A stretch of 64,000 nt of DNA from F-183 sp964627455 (GTDB lineage Bacteria > Acidobacteriota > Terriglobia > Bryobacterales > Bryobacteraceae). Shown in pieces: positions 7,566 to 17,384 of the stretch. The position numbers and the translations under genes were made by a program. Below the pieces are notes generated by a model, which did not search any database, was not told the DNA's origin, and saw only the letters and a list, made by a program, of their open reading frames with translations. The stretch's first letter is position 1. Every line of letters begins with the position of its first letter. The stretch covers positions 1 to 64,000 of the forward strand of contig CAZVKC010000021.1 of assembly GCA_964627455.1 (NCBI GenBank), written 5' to 3'.

Positions 7566-9428
7566 TCAGAGGAGAGTTGCTGTGCGACGGACGGTGACAA
7601 CCGTGATGTCGTCGTTCTGTCCCCAGGCGCGGGCGGCTTCGGCGATTTCGGCTGCGGATCTCGTGCTGATTTCACGGGTGCGTTCGAAGCCGAAGAGTTC
7701 GCCGGCCGCGTTGGCGGCTTCGACTACCCCGTCCGAGACGAAAGTGAGCTGTTCCTCGCCTATGGCGCACGTGGTCTCGGTGTAGTCCGCATCCGCGATG
7801 ACGCCAAGGGGCAGGCCGCTATCCATCGGCGCGGCGTTGCCTGCGACGTAAGGGGCGATGTGGCCGGCGTTAGCGATGACGACGGTTCCGCCGGGATGTA
7901 GTAGCGCACAGCAGCAGGTCACGAAGCCGCCTCCGGTGTTGCCCAGCAGCGACCGGTTGAGGTGCGCGAGGACCTCCGCGGGCTTCGAGGAGAACTCGTT
8001 GCGCAGTGCGCCGATCACCGTCGCGACGATCATGGCGGCGTTGAGGCCTTTTCCGCTGACGTCGCCGGTGACCACCAGGACGGATCCATCCTCACGCGGC
8101 AGGATGCGGAAGAAGTCGCCTCCCACTTGTTTGGCGGGCTGGTACGCGCTTTCGATGCGGAAGCCCGGGACATCTTGGGCCGGAGGCACGAGCCGCGCCT
8201 GCACGGCTCGCGCCGCTTCGAATTCCGCGCTCAACTCTTCGCGGATCTGCCACTCTTTCCAGGTACGCCGCAGGAGGATGTACGACATGACGCCGGTCAT
8301 GGCGATGGCCGAGAATCCCTGGCTCGTGATGACGATGGGTCCCAGGGAAAACTCCTGCAGCGCGTTGCCTGCCTGGAAGAGGAGCAGGGGGACGGCGAGC
8401 GCCCGGGTCCGCGGGATGGCTTTCGCCTGATAGATCGCCAGCGCGCACTGCGAGAGGACGCCGCCCAGGAACAGCACGGAAGCGACCGTATTCAGGAACG
8501 GTGGCGCGTTCTCGAAGAACTCGAGTGAGAACCAACAGACGAACGCGACGACCAGCGTGGATTGCATCGTGCGGATGATCCAGCGCGAGCGGATTTCGAA
8601 GGCGAGTCCGAAGAACCCGGTGAGGCTGACGCCGAAGCCGGCGTTACACAGGCGCAGGATGGCGCCGTACCAGAGGAGCGGCAGGTCGATCCTTGCAAGA
8701 CTTGGCCACAGAGCCCATCCGAATAGTGCGCCGGTGGCCGCGACGAACCAGCCGAAGTTGCGCAGCACCGGCGCGCCGCGGACGGTTCGCCAGAGGGCGA
8801 TGAGGGTGAATCCGAACAGGGCTTCGAGAACAAAGAGCAGCATCCCGAGGCTGTAGCCAAAACGGTGATCGGCGATGGCTCGCTTCTCTCGTTCGCGAGC
8901 GGTTTCCGCGGGTGCAATCTCGAACTCAACCTGCTTCAAGGGACGCGACAGGCCCTCGACGAGGGTCCTTTGGATGGGCGGCACCCAGACGCGCCAGGCC
9001 ACCAGCGCTGTAGAGTCGCCGGGTTGTACGAGCCCGGGCGGAAGATCGAACACGACAGTGTCCGGACGGAGGCGGGATTCGGGATGCGGCGGGAACTTGC
9101 CATGACCACCGACTTTCCGGCCGTTGACCCAGACTTCATCGGGGATCGAGGTCATATTCTCGTTGGTGGATCGGATTGCCAGTGATTCGCGGTTGCCAGT
9201 TGTCGATGGAGGTACGGACACGCGGTAGCGGAACCACAGGATCCCGCCGCCGTCTGCCACAGGTGGGGTGGGGAATGGATCCGTGGGCGAGAGCGACTGC
9301 CAGGAAGAATCGTCCCAGGAGGGGGCTGCCCATTTCGCGTCATCGCCCAGTAGATAGCGTACTTGCGCGTGTGCGGCCGAGACGATGGCGAACAGCAGGA
9401 GCAAGAGGATGCCTCGTCTCGGGTTCAT
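7566..9428 (-). CDS. Membrane-bound SpoIIE/PP2C-family phosphatase, copy 2
   Basis: 620 residues. A signal peptide (1-22) is followed by an exported jelly-roll-like sensor domain (about 25-185) and about eight membrane helices (about 190-390), as in 7TMR-DISM-type receptors. A cytoplasmic SpoIIE phosphatase domain (about 400-620) carries the metal-binding and core motifs VGGDFF, GDVSGKG, ANAGH, SDGVVEA and GQNDDITVV. SpoIIE phosphatases typically dephosphorylate anti-anti-sigma factors to switch on stress responses; no anti-sigma pair is nearby. Its ATG overlaps the stop of the upstream paralogue by four bases, so the two are translationally coupled. Confidence 0.85.
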   Translation of the reverse strand: MNPRRGILLLLLFAIVSAAHAQVRYLLGDDAKWAAPSWDDSSWQSLSPTDPFPTPPVADGGGILWFRYRVSVPPSTTGNRESLAIRSTNENMTSIPDEVWVNGRKVGGHGKFPPHPESRLRPDTVVFDLPPGLVQPGDSTALVAWRVWVPPIQRTLVEGLSRPLKQVEFEIAPAETAREREKRAIADHRFGYSLGMLLFVLEALFGFTLIALWRTVRGAPVLRNFGWFVAATGALFGWALWPSLARIDLPLLWYGAILRLCNAGFGVSLTGFFGLAFEIRSRWIIRTMQSTLVVAFVCWFSLEFFENAPPFLNTVASVLFLGGVLSQCALAIYQAKAIPRTRALAVPLLLFQAGNALQEFSLGPIVITSQGFSAIAMTGVMSYILLRRTWKEWQIREELSAEFEAARAVQARLVPPAQDVPGFRIESAYQPAKQVGGDFFRILPREDGSVLVVTGDVSGKGLNAAMIVATVIGALRNEFSSKPAEVLAHLNRSLLGNTGGGFVTCCCALLHPGGTVVIANAGHIAPYVAGNAAPMDSGLPLGVIADADYTETTCAIGEEQLTFVSDGVVEAANAAGELFGFERTREISTRSAAEIAEAARAWGQNDDITVVTVRRTATLL

Positions 9429-11293
9429 GCTGCGGAGGTCCTTTGGACGGTCACTACGGTGATGTCGTCATTCTGTCCCCAGGCGCGGGCGGCTTCGGCG
9501 ATCTCGCGGGCGGAGCGTGTGCTGATGTCGCGTGTGCGGTCGAATCCGAAGAGTTCGCCGTTTGCGCCAGCAGCTTCGACAACTCCGTCGGATACGAAGG
9601 TAAACGTGCGCCCGTGCACTTCCAGGTCCTCGAAGTCCACGTCCGCAAGGAGACCGAGCGGCAGGCCGGCTGTGGGGACTTCGGCGCTGTCGATATACGG
9701 TTGCATGTGCCCGGCGTTGGCGATCACCGCAGATCCATCGTGCTCGATTCGCGCGCAGCAACAGGTGACGAAGCCTCCGTGAGTCTGGCCCTGGATCGCA
9801 CGATTGAGATTGGCGAGGAGCTCGGCGGGGCGGACGCCCGCGGCGGTCTGGCGCAGGATCCCCATCACGACTGCGACCAGCATGGCCGCACGCAGGCCCT
9901 TGCCGCTGACGTCGCCGACAACGACTGTGATGCCGCCGCCGGGTTCAACGCGGGTCCAATAGAAATCGCCGCCGACTTCCTGCGCGGGTTCGTACACGGC
10001 CTCGACTGTGAATCCAGGGGTTTCGAGCGGCGCTGTTAAGAGAACCTTTTGCAGGACACGCGCGGCGTCCATCTCGGAGGTCAGCCGCTCTTTCTCGCGC
10101 CGGTCCGCACCGAGGCTGAGCAGCAGATGCAAAGTCATGGTGGCGCTGATCAGAATGATCACGACGTCATAGATATGGAAGAGATAGCCGCCGTAGAACC
10201 AGTAGAGATTCGTGAAGGCGAGGAAGCCCATGCGCTGGCTGTGCAGGATTGCGATCGCGGCGATTGCGAGAGCCATCCCGAATGGGCCGGATTTGCGAGG
10301 CGTTTCGTACCAGAAAATTCGTGCGCGGGAGAGTGCGAGGATGGCGATTGCGAAATCGAGCAGCCCGTTGATGGAACGGCTAACGGGCCAATACGAATAA
10401 CCACCGGGCTCGACGGCCGAGAGGATGGTTGGGATCCAGATCGCCGCGTGCACCCAGCGGCGGCGGATGCCGAATGTCTCGACAGCAAACCAGCCGAGCA
10501 ATCCGGTGGTGAGGACCGTAAAAACCGCGATACGGCTGGAGACGCTCAGTGGTCCGTCCAGGGAAATGTTCAGGGATTCGCAGAAACGTACGCCACAATC
10601 CACCGCGAGCAACATGGCGAGGGCCAGCAGATTACGCTGACGCGGTTCCGTGATCCAGGCGGCAAGCAGGAACAACAGCAACAGAGCACGCAGCGCGGCG
10701 GTAACGAAACCGAATGCGACGAGGCGTTCACGCAGGAGTCCACCGAGTTCCGGAGCTTCTGCCGGGGCGGCGCGGACGCTGGTGAGCAGATACGGGCCAC
10801 GATCCGGCAGTGCCCGCAGTTGCCGGGGGAATGGCCCGGCATTCGAAACCCGTGTGATGCGGATTGCGAGTACGACGGGGTGTCCCGGTGTGAGCAAGCC
10901 TGCAGGGAGTGTGATCGTGCGGGGGCGGGCGGAACGGATCTGCATCGTGTCCGTGGACGACGGGCCTCCGATGGAGACGCCATTGCAGAAAACTTCGTAG
11001 ATTTCTGCGAAGGTTCCGAGGGTAATGGCGAGAGGCTCTTGCGGGTTCGCCGTGGCGGGTAGGACGAACCTGTTCCGGAGCCAGGAAACGCCAATGGGCG
11101 GATCCTGTTTGCGGGGGAGTGGGACCTGCCGCCACGCAGAGTCGTCAAAGCCGGGTTGCGCGTAGGCCGGGTTGTCTCCTTCATGGAAGCGCCAGTTGTT
11201 GCCGGAGAGGTCCAGCCAAACGGAGAGGTCCGCCGCGGAGAGCGAAAGGGCGCACGCGAGCAGGATTGCCGTTTTGTTGCCAGCCTGGATCAT
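9425..11293 (-). CDS. Membrane-bound SpoIIE/PP2C-family phosphatase, copy 1
   Basis: 622 residues with the same architecture as its downstream neighbour: signal peptide (about 1-20), exported beta-rich domain ('NWRFHEGDNPAYAQPGFDDSAWRQVPLP'), multiple membrane helices (about 190-390) and a SpoIIE domain with VGGDFY, GDVSGKGL, ANAGH, SDGVVEA and GQNDDITVV. The last 60 residues of the two copies are almost identical, while the sensor domains have diverged strongly. This fits a tandem duplication followed by change of input specificity. First gene of a leftward operon (two phosphatases, then the ankyrin gene). The 215 bases to the divergent monooxygenase must hold its promoter; I see no clear -35/-10 there. 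Confidence 0.85.
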   Translation of the reverse strand: MIQAGNKTAILLACALSLSAADLSVWLDLSGNNWRFHEGDNPAYAQPGFDDSAWRQVPLPRKQDPPIGVSWLRNRFVLPATANPQEPLAITLGTFAEIYEVFCNGVSIGGPSSTDTMQIRSARPRTITLPAGLLTPGHPVVLAIRITRVSNAGPFPRQLRALPDRGPYLLTSVRAAPAEAPELGGLLRERLVAFGFVTAALRALLLLFLLAAWITEPRQRNLLALAMLLAVDCGVRFCESLNISLDGPLSVSSRIAVFTVLTTGLLGWFAVETFGIRRRWVHAAIWIPTILSAVEPGGYSYWPVSRSINGLLDFAIAILALSRARIFWYETPRKSGPFGMALAIAAIAILHSQRMGFLAFTNLYWFYGGYLFHIYDVVIILISATMTLHLLLSLGADRREKERLTSEMDAARVLQKVLLTAPLETPGFTVEAVYEPAQEVGGDFYWTRVEPGGGITVVVGDVSGKGLRAAMLVAVVMGILRQTAAGVRPAELLANLNRAIQGQTHGGFVTCCCARIEHDGSAVIANAGHMQPYIDSAEVPTAGLPLGLLADVDFEDLEVHGRTFTFVSDGVVEAAGANGELFGFDRTRDISTRSAREIAEAARAWGQNDDITVVTVQRTSAA

Positions 11294-11508
11294 GAGTCGG
11301 CGATTGCTACAGTGTCTCGCATCCTGAGCAGTTGGTGGTCCAAACGGGATTCGCGAGTGTTTGATGAGGGATTTGCCAACGGATGGAACACGGAGGATAG
11401 CGGCTGTTCACTATTTGGATAATGCCGGACTCTATAGCGGACTTCGGTTCGGACGCTGCGTGTGGTATGTTTCGGGGAAAGTTTTTTGGACCAAGGAGTA
11501 TCCACCCC

Positions 11509-13035
11509 ATGGCTGCTGCGGAACATTTCGACGTGCTGATTGTCGGCGCCGGGTTGTCGGGGATCGACGCCGCGCATCATCTGCAGGAGCAGTGTCCGAA
11601 GAAGAGCTATGTGATCGTCGAGCAGCGCGAGCGCATCGGCGGGACCTGGGATTTGTTTCGTTATCCGGGGATTCGATCCGATTCCGACATGCTCACCATG
11701 GGCTACTCGTTTCGCCCGTGGACGCTGCCGCAGACGATTTCGCCCGGCGGGGATATCCGCAACTACATTGAGGACACCGCCAAGGAAGAAGGCATCGACC
11801 GGCACATTCGCTTCCGGCACCGGATCGTGCGGGCGGAATGGTCGACGCGCGATGCGGCTTGGATCGTGGATGCGGTGCGGACGTTGGCCGATGGATCCGA
11901 AGAGCCGGTGACGCTTTCGGCGAACTTTCTGTTTTCGTGCGCGGGTTATTACCGTTACTCATCCGGCTACACGCCGGAGTTCCCCGGGCGCGATTCGTTT
12001 CGCGGGCGCATTGTGCATCCGCAGCACTGGCCGGAAGATCTCGATTACACGGGCAAGCGCGTGGTGATCATCGGCAGCGGCGCGACGGCGGTGACTCTGC
12101 TGCCTTCGATGGCGGAAAAAGCCGCGCACGTCACGATGCTGCAACGGTCGCCGGGGTACATCATCTCGCTGCCGGGCAGCGACGCGATCGCCGGTTTTCT
12201 ACGCAAGATTCTGCCGTCGATGTGGGCGTACAAACTGGCGCGATGGAAGAATATCGCGTTCACGGCGTATGTGTATCAACTGGCGACGCGGTATCCGAAC
12301 TTCGTACGCAACGGGCTGATCAAGAAGGTCAGCGAGGAACTGGGTCCGAACTTCGATGTCGCCAAGCACTTCACTCCGCGCTACAACCCGTGGGAACAAC
12401 GGCTGTGTCTGGTGCCGGATTCGGATTTGTTTCAGTCGATCCGCGACGGGAAGGCGAGCGTGGTGACGGATCAGATCGAGACGTTCACGGAGAAGGGAAT
12501 CCGCCTGCAATCCGGCGAGGAACTCGAAGCCGACATCATCGTCACCGCGACCGGACTCGTGATGCAGGCGTTCGGCGGCGCGGAACTTGCAGTGGACGGC
12601 CGAACGGTGAACCTCGGCGAATGTCTCGCGTACAAGGGCGTGATGCTGTCCGACGTGCCGAACCTCGCGTCTGTGTTCGGATACATCAACGCCTCGTGGA
12701 CGCTCAAGGCGGATCTCATTTGCTCGTACGTCTGCCGGTTACTCAATCACATGGACAGCAAGGGCGCCCGGCAGGTGACGCCGCGGCGTTTGCCCGGCGA
12801 TGTCGCGGCGGCGCCGTTCGTTGAGAATTTCTCTTCCGGGTATGTCGCGCGTTCGCTGGCGAACTGGCCCAAGCAGGGCGAACGTGCGCCGTGGCTGGTG
12901 TATCAGAACTACTTCCGGGACACGTTCAGCTTGAAGTGGGAAACGCTGGATGACGGGGTGCTCGAGTATACGAATCCCGAGCCGAAGGGAGAGGTTGCCG
13001 CCGGTCACGAGGTCGCTGCGCCGGCGGCACGGTAA
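11509..13035 (+). CDS. FAD-dependent Baeyer-Villiger-type monooxygenase (EthA-like)
   Basis: 508 residues. The ATG at 11509 was chosen because it follows an AAGGAG ribosome-binding site and starts 'MAAAEHFDVLIVGAGLSGID', a Rossmann GxGxxG FAD site. The Baeyer-Villiger fingerprint FxGxxxHxxxWP is exact (FRGRIVHPQHWP, about residues 164-175), and a second dinucleotide site (IIGSGATAVT) follows for NADPH. 'GTWDLFRYPGIRSDSDMLTMGYSFRPW' is typical of the EthA branch. Such enzymes insert one oxygen atom next to a ketone or sulfoxidise; the substrate cannot be told. Stands alone, convergent with gpmI with only 3 bases between stops. Confidence 0.88.
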   Translation: MAAAEHFDVLIVGAGLSGIDAAHHLQEQCPKKSYVIVEQRERIGGTWDLFRYPGIRSDSDMLTMGYSFRPWTLPQTISPGGDIRNYIEDTAKEEGIDRHIRFRHRIVRAEWSTRDAAWIVDAVRTLADGSEEPVTLSANFLFSCAGYYRYSSGYTPEFPGRDSFRGRIVHPQHWPEDLDYTGKRVVIIGSGATAVTLLPSMAEKAAHVTMLQRSPGYIISLPGSDAIAGFLRKILPSMWAYKLARWKNIAFTAYVYQLATRYPNFVRNGLIKKVSEELGPNFDVAKHFTPRYNPWEQRLCLVPDSDLFQSIRDGKASVVTDQIETFTEKGIRLQSGEELEADIIVTATGLVMQAFGGAELAVDGRTVNLGECLAYKGVMLSDVPNLASVFGYINASWTLKADLICSYVCRLLNHMDSKGARQVTPRRLPGDVAAAPFVENFSSGYVARSLANWPKQGERAPWLVYQNYFRDTFSLKWETLDDGVLEYTNPEPKGEVAAGHEVAAPAAR

Positions 13036-13038
13036 GGT

Positions 13039-14570
13039 TTACAGGTCGCGAAGATCTTCGCCGGTCATCTCGGCGGGCTTGGGGATGCCCAGGATGCCGA
13101 GAATGGTCGGCGAAAGGTCCTTCAATGCGCCGCCGGACTTGAGGCCCTTCACGTTTTCGTCGCTGACATAGACCAGCGGCACGACGTTGGTGGTGTGATA
13201 GGTGTGCGGACCGCCGGTGACCGGGTCAACCATCGTTTCCGCATTGCCGTGATCAGCGGTGATGAGCCACGAACCGCCGCCGTTGGCGCGCAACGCCGCG
13301 TCGATGCGGGTGAGTCCCTGATCGACGGCTTCGATCGCCTTGATGGTCGGCTCGAGTTTGCCCGAGTGTCCCACCATGTCGCCGTTGGCGTAGTTCATGA
13401 TGATGACGTCGAACTTCTTCTCTTCGATCGCGCGCACGACGACATCTGTGATGCCCGCGGCGCTCATTTCCGGCATCAGATCGTAGGTGGCGACCTTCGG
13501 CGAGGGAACGAGTTCGCGCTCTTCACCGGGGTACGGCTTTTCGTTGCCGCCGTTGAAGTAGAACGTCACGTGCGGATATTTTTCAGTCTCCGCGGTGCGC
13601 AGGTTCTTGAGGCCCGCCTTGCCGAGGACATCCGCGAGGATGTTGGTCGGCTGGATGGGCGCGAAGGCTACGGGAGCGTTGATCGTCGCGTCGTACTGCG
13701 TCATGCAGGTGAAGTGCAGGTTCGCAGGCGCTTCGCCGATGCTGCCGGGCTTTTCGTTGAGAAACGCGCGGCTCAACTGGCGGCCGCGGTCGGCGCGGTA
13801 GTTGAAGAAGATGCAGGCGTCGTTATCCTTCACGAGTCCGACGGGCTGGTCTGCCGCGTCGACGATGGTGATGGGTTCGACGAATTCGTCGGTGACGTCC
13901 TTGGCGTATGAGGCCTGGATCGCCGCGACGGGATCGGTCGCGTGGACGCCGTTGCCGAGCACCATCGATTCGAAACCGCGCTGGGTGCGTTCCCAACGCT
14001 TGTCGCGATCCATCGAATAGTAGCGGCCGGACACGCTGGCGATCCTGCCGATGCCGAGTTCATTCATCTTCGCCTGCAACTGCTGGACGAAACCGGCGCC
14101 GGTGGTCGGCGGGGTGTCGCGTCCATCGAGGAAGCAATGCACGTAGACATTCGCCACGCCCGAACGCTTCGCCATTTCAAGCAGCGCGAAGAGGTGGTTG
14201 ATGTGGGAGTGCACGCCGCCGTCGCTGAGCAGGCCCATGAGATGCAGGGCATGCTGGCGGCCGCGTTCCATCGAGGCGAGGAGCTTCTCGTTCTTGAAGA
14301 AGTCGCCGGTGTCGATGGCCACGTCAATGCGAGTGACGTCCATCAGCAGGACGCGGCCCGCGCCGATGTTCATGTGTCCGACTTCGGAGTTGCCCATCTG
14401 GCCTTCAGGAAGGCCGACGAAGGGCCCCGAGGTGTTGATGAACGTATGCGGGTAGTTCGCCCACAGACGGTCGAACGTGGGCTTTTGGGCGAGGGCAACA
14501 GCGTTGCCCTCCACCTTTTCGGATTGACCCCATCCATCGAGGATGGTGAGAATGACCGGTTTCTTGGACA

Positions 14571-14571
<1 letters not shown>
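13039..14571 (-). CDS. gpmI: 2,3-bisphosphoglycerate-independent phosphoglycerate mutase
   Basis: 510 residues, the usual size. It interconverts 3- and 2-phosphoglycerate in the cytosol. The N-terminal 'ILTILDGWG' and the phosphoserine loop 'GQMGNSEVGHMNIGAGR' (catalytic Ser near residue 62) are intact, as are later metal-binding segments ('LDGRDTPP', 'ANGDMVGHSG', 'ITADHGNAE'). It is coupled to enolase: the enolase stop and this ATG share one base (TAATG at 14571), so successive glycolytic steps are made together. Confidence 0.96.
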
Positions 14572-15854
<1,283 letters not shown>

Positions 15855-15878
15855 GGTGTTCCTAAATAGGGGAGAAAA

Positions 15879-15892
15879 GGAGGTGCACCTCC
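15879..15892. promoter_or_regulatory. Perfect 14-bp palindrome GGAGGTGCACCTCC between eno and rpsU
   Basis: The sequence is its own exact reverse complement and lies in the 91-base divergent region, 25 bases before the eno start and 53 before rpsU. Its position near the expected -35 of rpsU (candidate -10 TATCCT at 15905-15910) fits a dimeric repressor or activator site, but no regulator is identified. A one-off chance palindrome cannot be ruled out. Confidence 0.4.
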
Positions 15893-15945
15893 AGTGTAGC
15901 GTGTTATCCTCTGATGGACAGAGTTGAAAGCGAGGTGAGTTGTAG

Positions 15946-16143
15946 TTGGCTGAAGTCGTATTGCAGGATGGTGAGACACTAGAGTCCGCTCTCCGCCGCT
16001 TCAAGCGCAAGGTCCAGCAGGAAGATATCATCAAGGAGATCAAGAAGCACTCCTTCTATCTGAAGCCGGGCGAAAAGCGCCGCACCAAGGAAGCCTTGGC
16101 GCGCAAACGGAACCGCAAGAAGCGCGTCCGTGACGTCGAATAG
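15946..16143 (+). CDS. rpsU: 30S ribosomal protein S21
   Basis: 65 residues, the family size. 'ESALRRFKRKVQQEDIIKEIKKHSFYLKPGEKRRTKE' followed by a basic tail is characteristic. S21 assists 16S rRNA pairing with mRNA at initiation. The start is TTG (15946-15948): it gives the expected 'AEVVLQDGETLE' N-terminus, follows a GAGGTGAG ribosome-binding site at 15932-15939, and no in-frame ATG precedes the conserved region. A strong terminator follows the stop, so it is probably monocistronic. Confidence 0.95.
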   Translation: MAEVVLQDGETLESALRRFKRKVQQEDIIKEIKKHSFYLKPGEKRRTKEALARKRNRKKRVRDVE

Positions 16144-16150
16144 TTCAGGA

Positions 16151-16187
16151 AACGGGATCGGGTTATCCGGTCCCGTTTTCATTTTGG
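16151..16187 (+). terminator. Intrinsic terminator after rpsU
   Basis: AACGGGATCGG (16151-16161) pairs with CCGGTCCCGTT (16167-16177) around GTTAT, an 11-bp stem with one G-U pair. A T-rich tail (TTTTCATTTTGG) follows. It starts 7 bases after the rpsU stop. Confidence 0.85.
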
Positions 16188-16267
16188 TTCTCCCTCCTTG
16201 TTGCGCAGTATCATGAGAACTTGCTTCTCGCGACCACTGCACAATTCTCCGACTGGCGTTTGTTGAC

Positions 16268-17377
16268 ATGATGCGGCCGGTATTGGTGCGCTTGCTGATC
16301 ACCGTCGTGTGTTTCGCGGCGCTCGAGGCGGGCGTGTTTCATTCCGGCCTGTATGAGCGGATCCTCGAGCCCGATTCGACGACCGGCGCGATGGAAACGC
16401 GGCTGCGGATCGAGATGGAGCGCAAGATCACCGGCAACCGCAATGCGCAGGTGCTGGTGGTGGGCGATTCGCGCCTGGACGGGTTTCGCGCGCGTGTCGC
16501 CAATGAACTGACAGGCGAGACGGGTTATACCTTTGGATCGGTGGCGCTGGGCGGCACTTCGCCGCGCTGCTGGTATTACGACATCCGCGCCGTGGACCCG
16601 GGCCGCAATCGCTATGCGGCGGTGATCGTACCCTCGAACGATTACGACGAGCGCGACCGCTACGACGACTGGCGGAACCGCGCGGCTGATCTGCATTACC
16701 TCGGCGTCCGGTTGGGGCTGCGCGATCTGGTGGAGTTTCCGTCGTCGTACTCGAAGGCGCGGCTGCAATGGCAGGCGTTTCTCGGCATTCTGTTCAAGGG
16801 GTACGTGTTCAAGCGCGATTTCATCGAGTACCTGCAGGATCCGGACAAGCGGATGGAGCGGGTGAAGTTGTATCGCGAAGGCGCGGCCGACTGGCTGTAT
16901 TCGTACGAAGGCAGCGACGAGAACATGGTGGGGATCGACATCGACTGGACCCGCAACGTCGCTCATTATCCGGATACGATGCCGCCGGAAAAGCGGAAAC
17001 AGTTCGATATCGAATTGTTCCAGGCGACGCCGCCGGATCGCGGGATCTTCACGGCCTATTTCCGGCTCTGGTTCGGACGCATTGTCGACTACTATCGCGG
17101 GACCCGCACCAGGGTGATCTTTCTGCGGTTTCCGCGGGGAGCGGTTCCACAGCCGGCGAAGTATCCGCCGAAGCCGGACAGCGCGGTTCGCGAACTCGCG
17201 AAGACACGGCCAAACGCCGTGCTGATTGACGAACACCGGTTCGATGAACTGGAGCGCCCGGAGTTCTTTGCGAATCCCCTGCATTTGAACCGGCCGGGGA
17301 TGGAGCGGCTGTCGCGCATGCTGGCGCGAGAGGTCCGCAAGATCCTGGGTCCGCCGCCGCCGTCTTCAGGAGAGTAA
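16268..17377 (+). CDS. Membrane-anchored GDSL/SGNH-like protein paired with an MBOAT acyltransferase
   Basis: 369 residues with an N-terminal membrane anchor (about 5-22). 'VLVVGDSRLDGFRARV' (about residues 62-77) matches the GDS block of SGNH hydrolases, and 'NPLHLNRPGMERLSRMLA' near the C-terminus matches the late block that supplies the catalytic His. The domain is therefore periplasmic. It is 7 bases upstream of an MBOAT gene. In AlgI/AlgX- and DltB/DltD-type systems such pairs move acyl groups across the membrane onto an extracellular polymer; by analogy this protein would be the periplasmic transfer or esterase partner. The polymer is unknown. Confidence 0.65.
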   Translation: MMRPVLVRLLITVVCFAALEAGVFHSGLYERILEPDSTTGAMETRLRIEMERKITGNRNAQVLVVGDSRLDGFRARVANELTGETGYTFGSVALGGTSPRCWYYDIRAVDPGRNRYAAVIVPSNDYDERDRYDDWRNRAADLHYLGVRLGLRDLVEFPSSYSKARLQWQAFLGILFKGYVFKRDFIEYLQDPDKRMERVKLYREGAADWLYSYEGSDENMVGIDIDWTRNVAHYPDTMPPEKRKQFDIELFQATPPDRGIFTAYFRLWFGRIVDYYRGTRTRVIFLRFPRGAVPQPAKYPPKPDSAVRELAKTRPNAVLIDEHRFDELERPEFFANPLHLNRPGMERLSRMLAREVRKILGPPPPSSGE

Positions 17378-17384
17378 CCGCCGG

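Noticed and set aside
11294..11508. Looked for a promoter, small RNA or tRNA in this 215-base divergent gap
   Set aside because: No convincing -35/-10 pair, cloverleaf or terminator was found; only the ribosome-binding site of the monooxygenase is clear.
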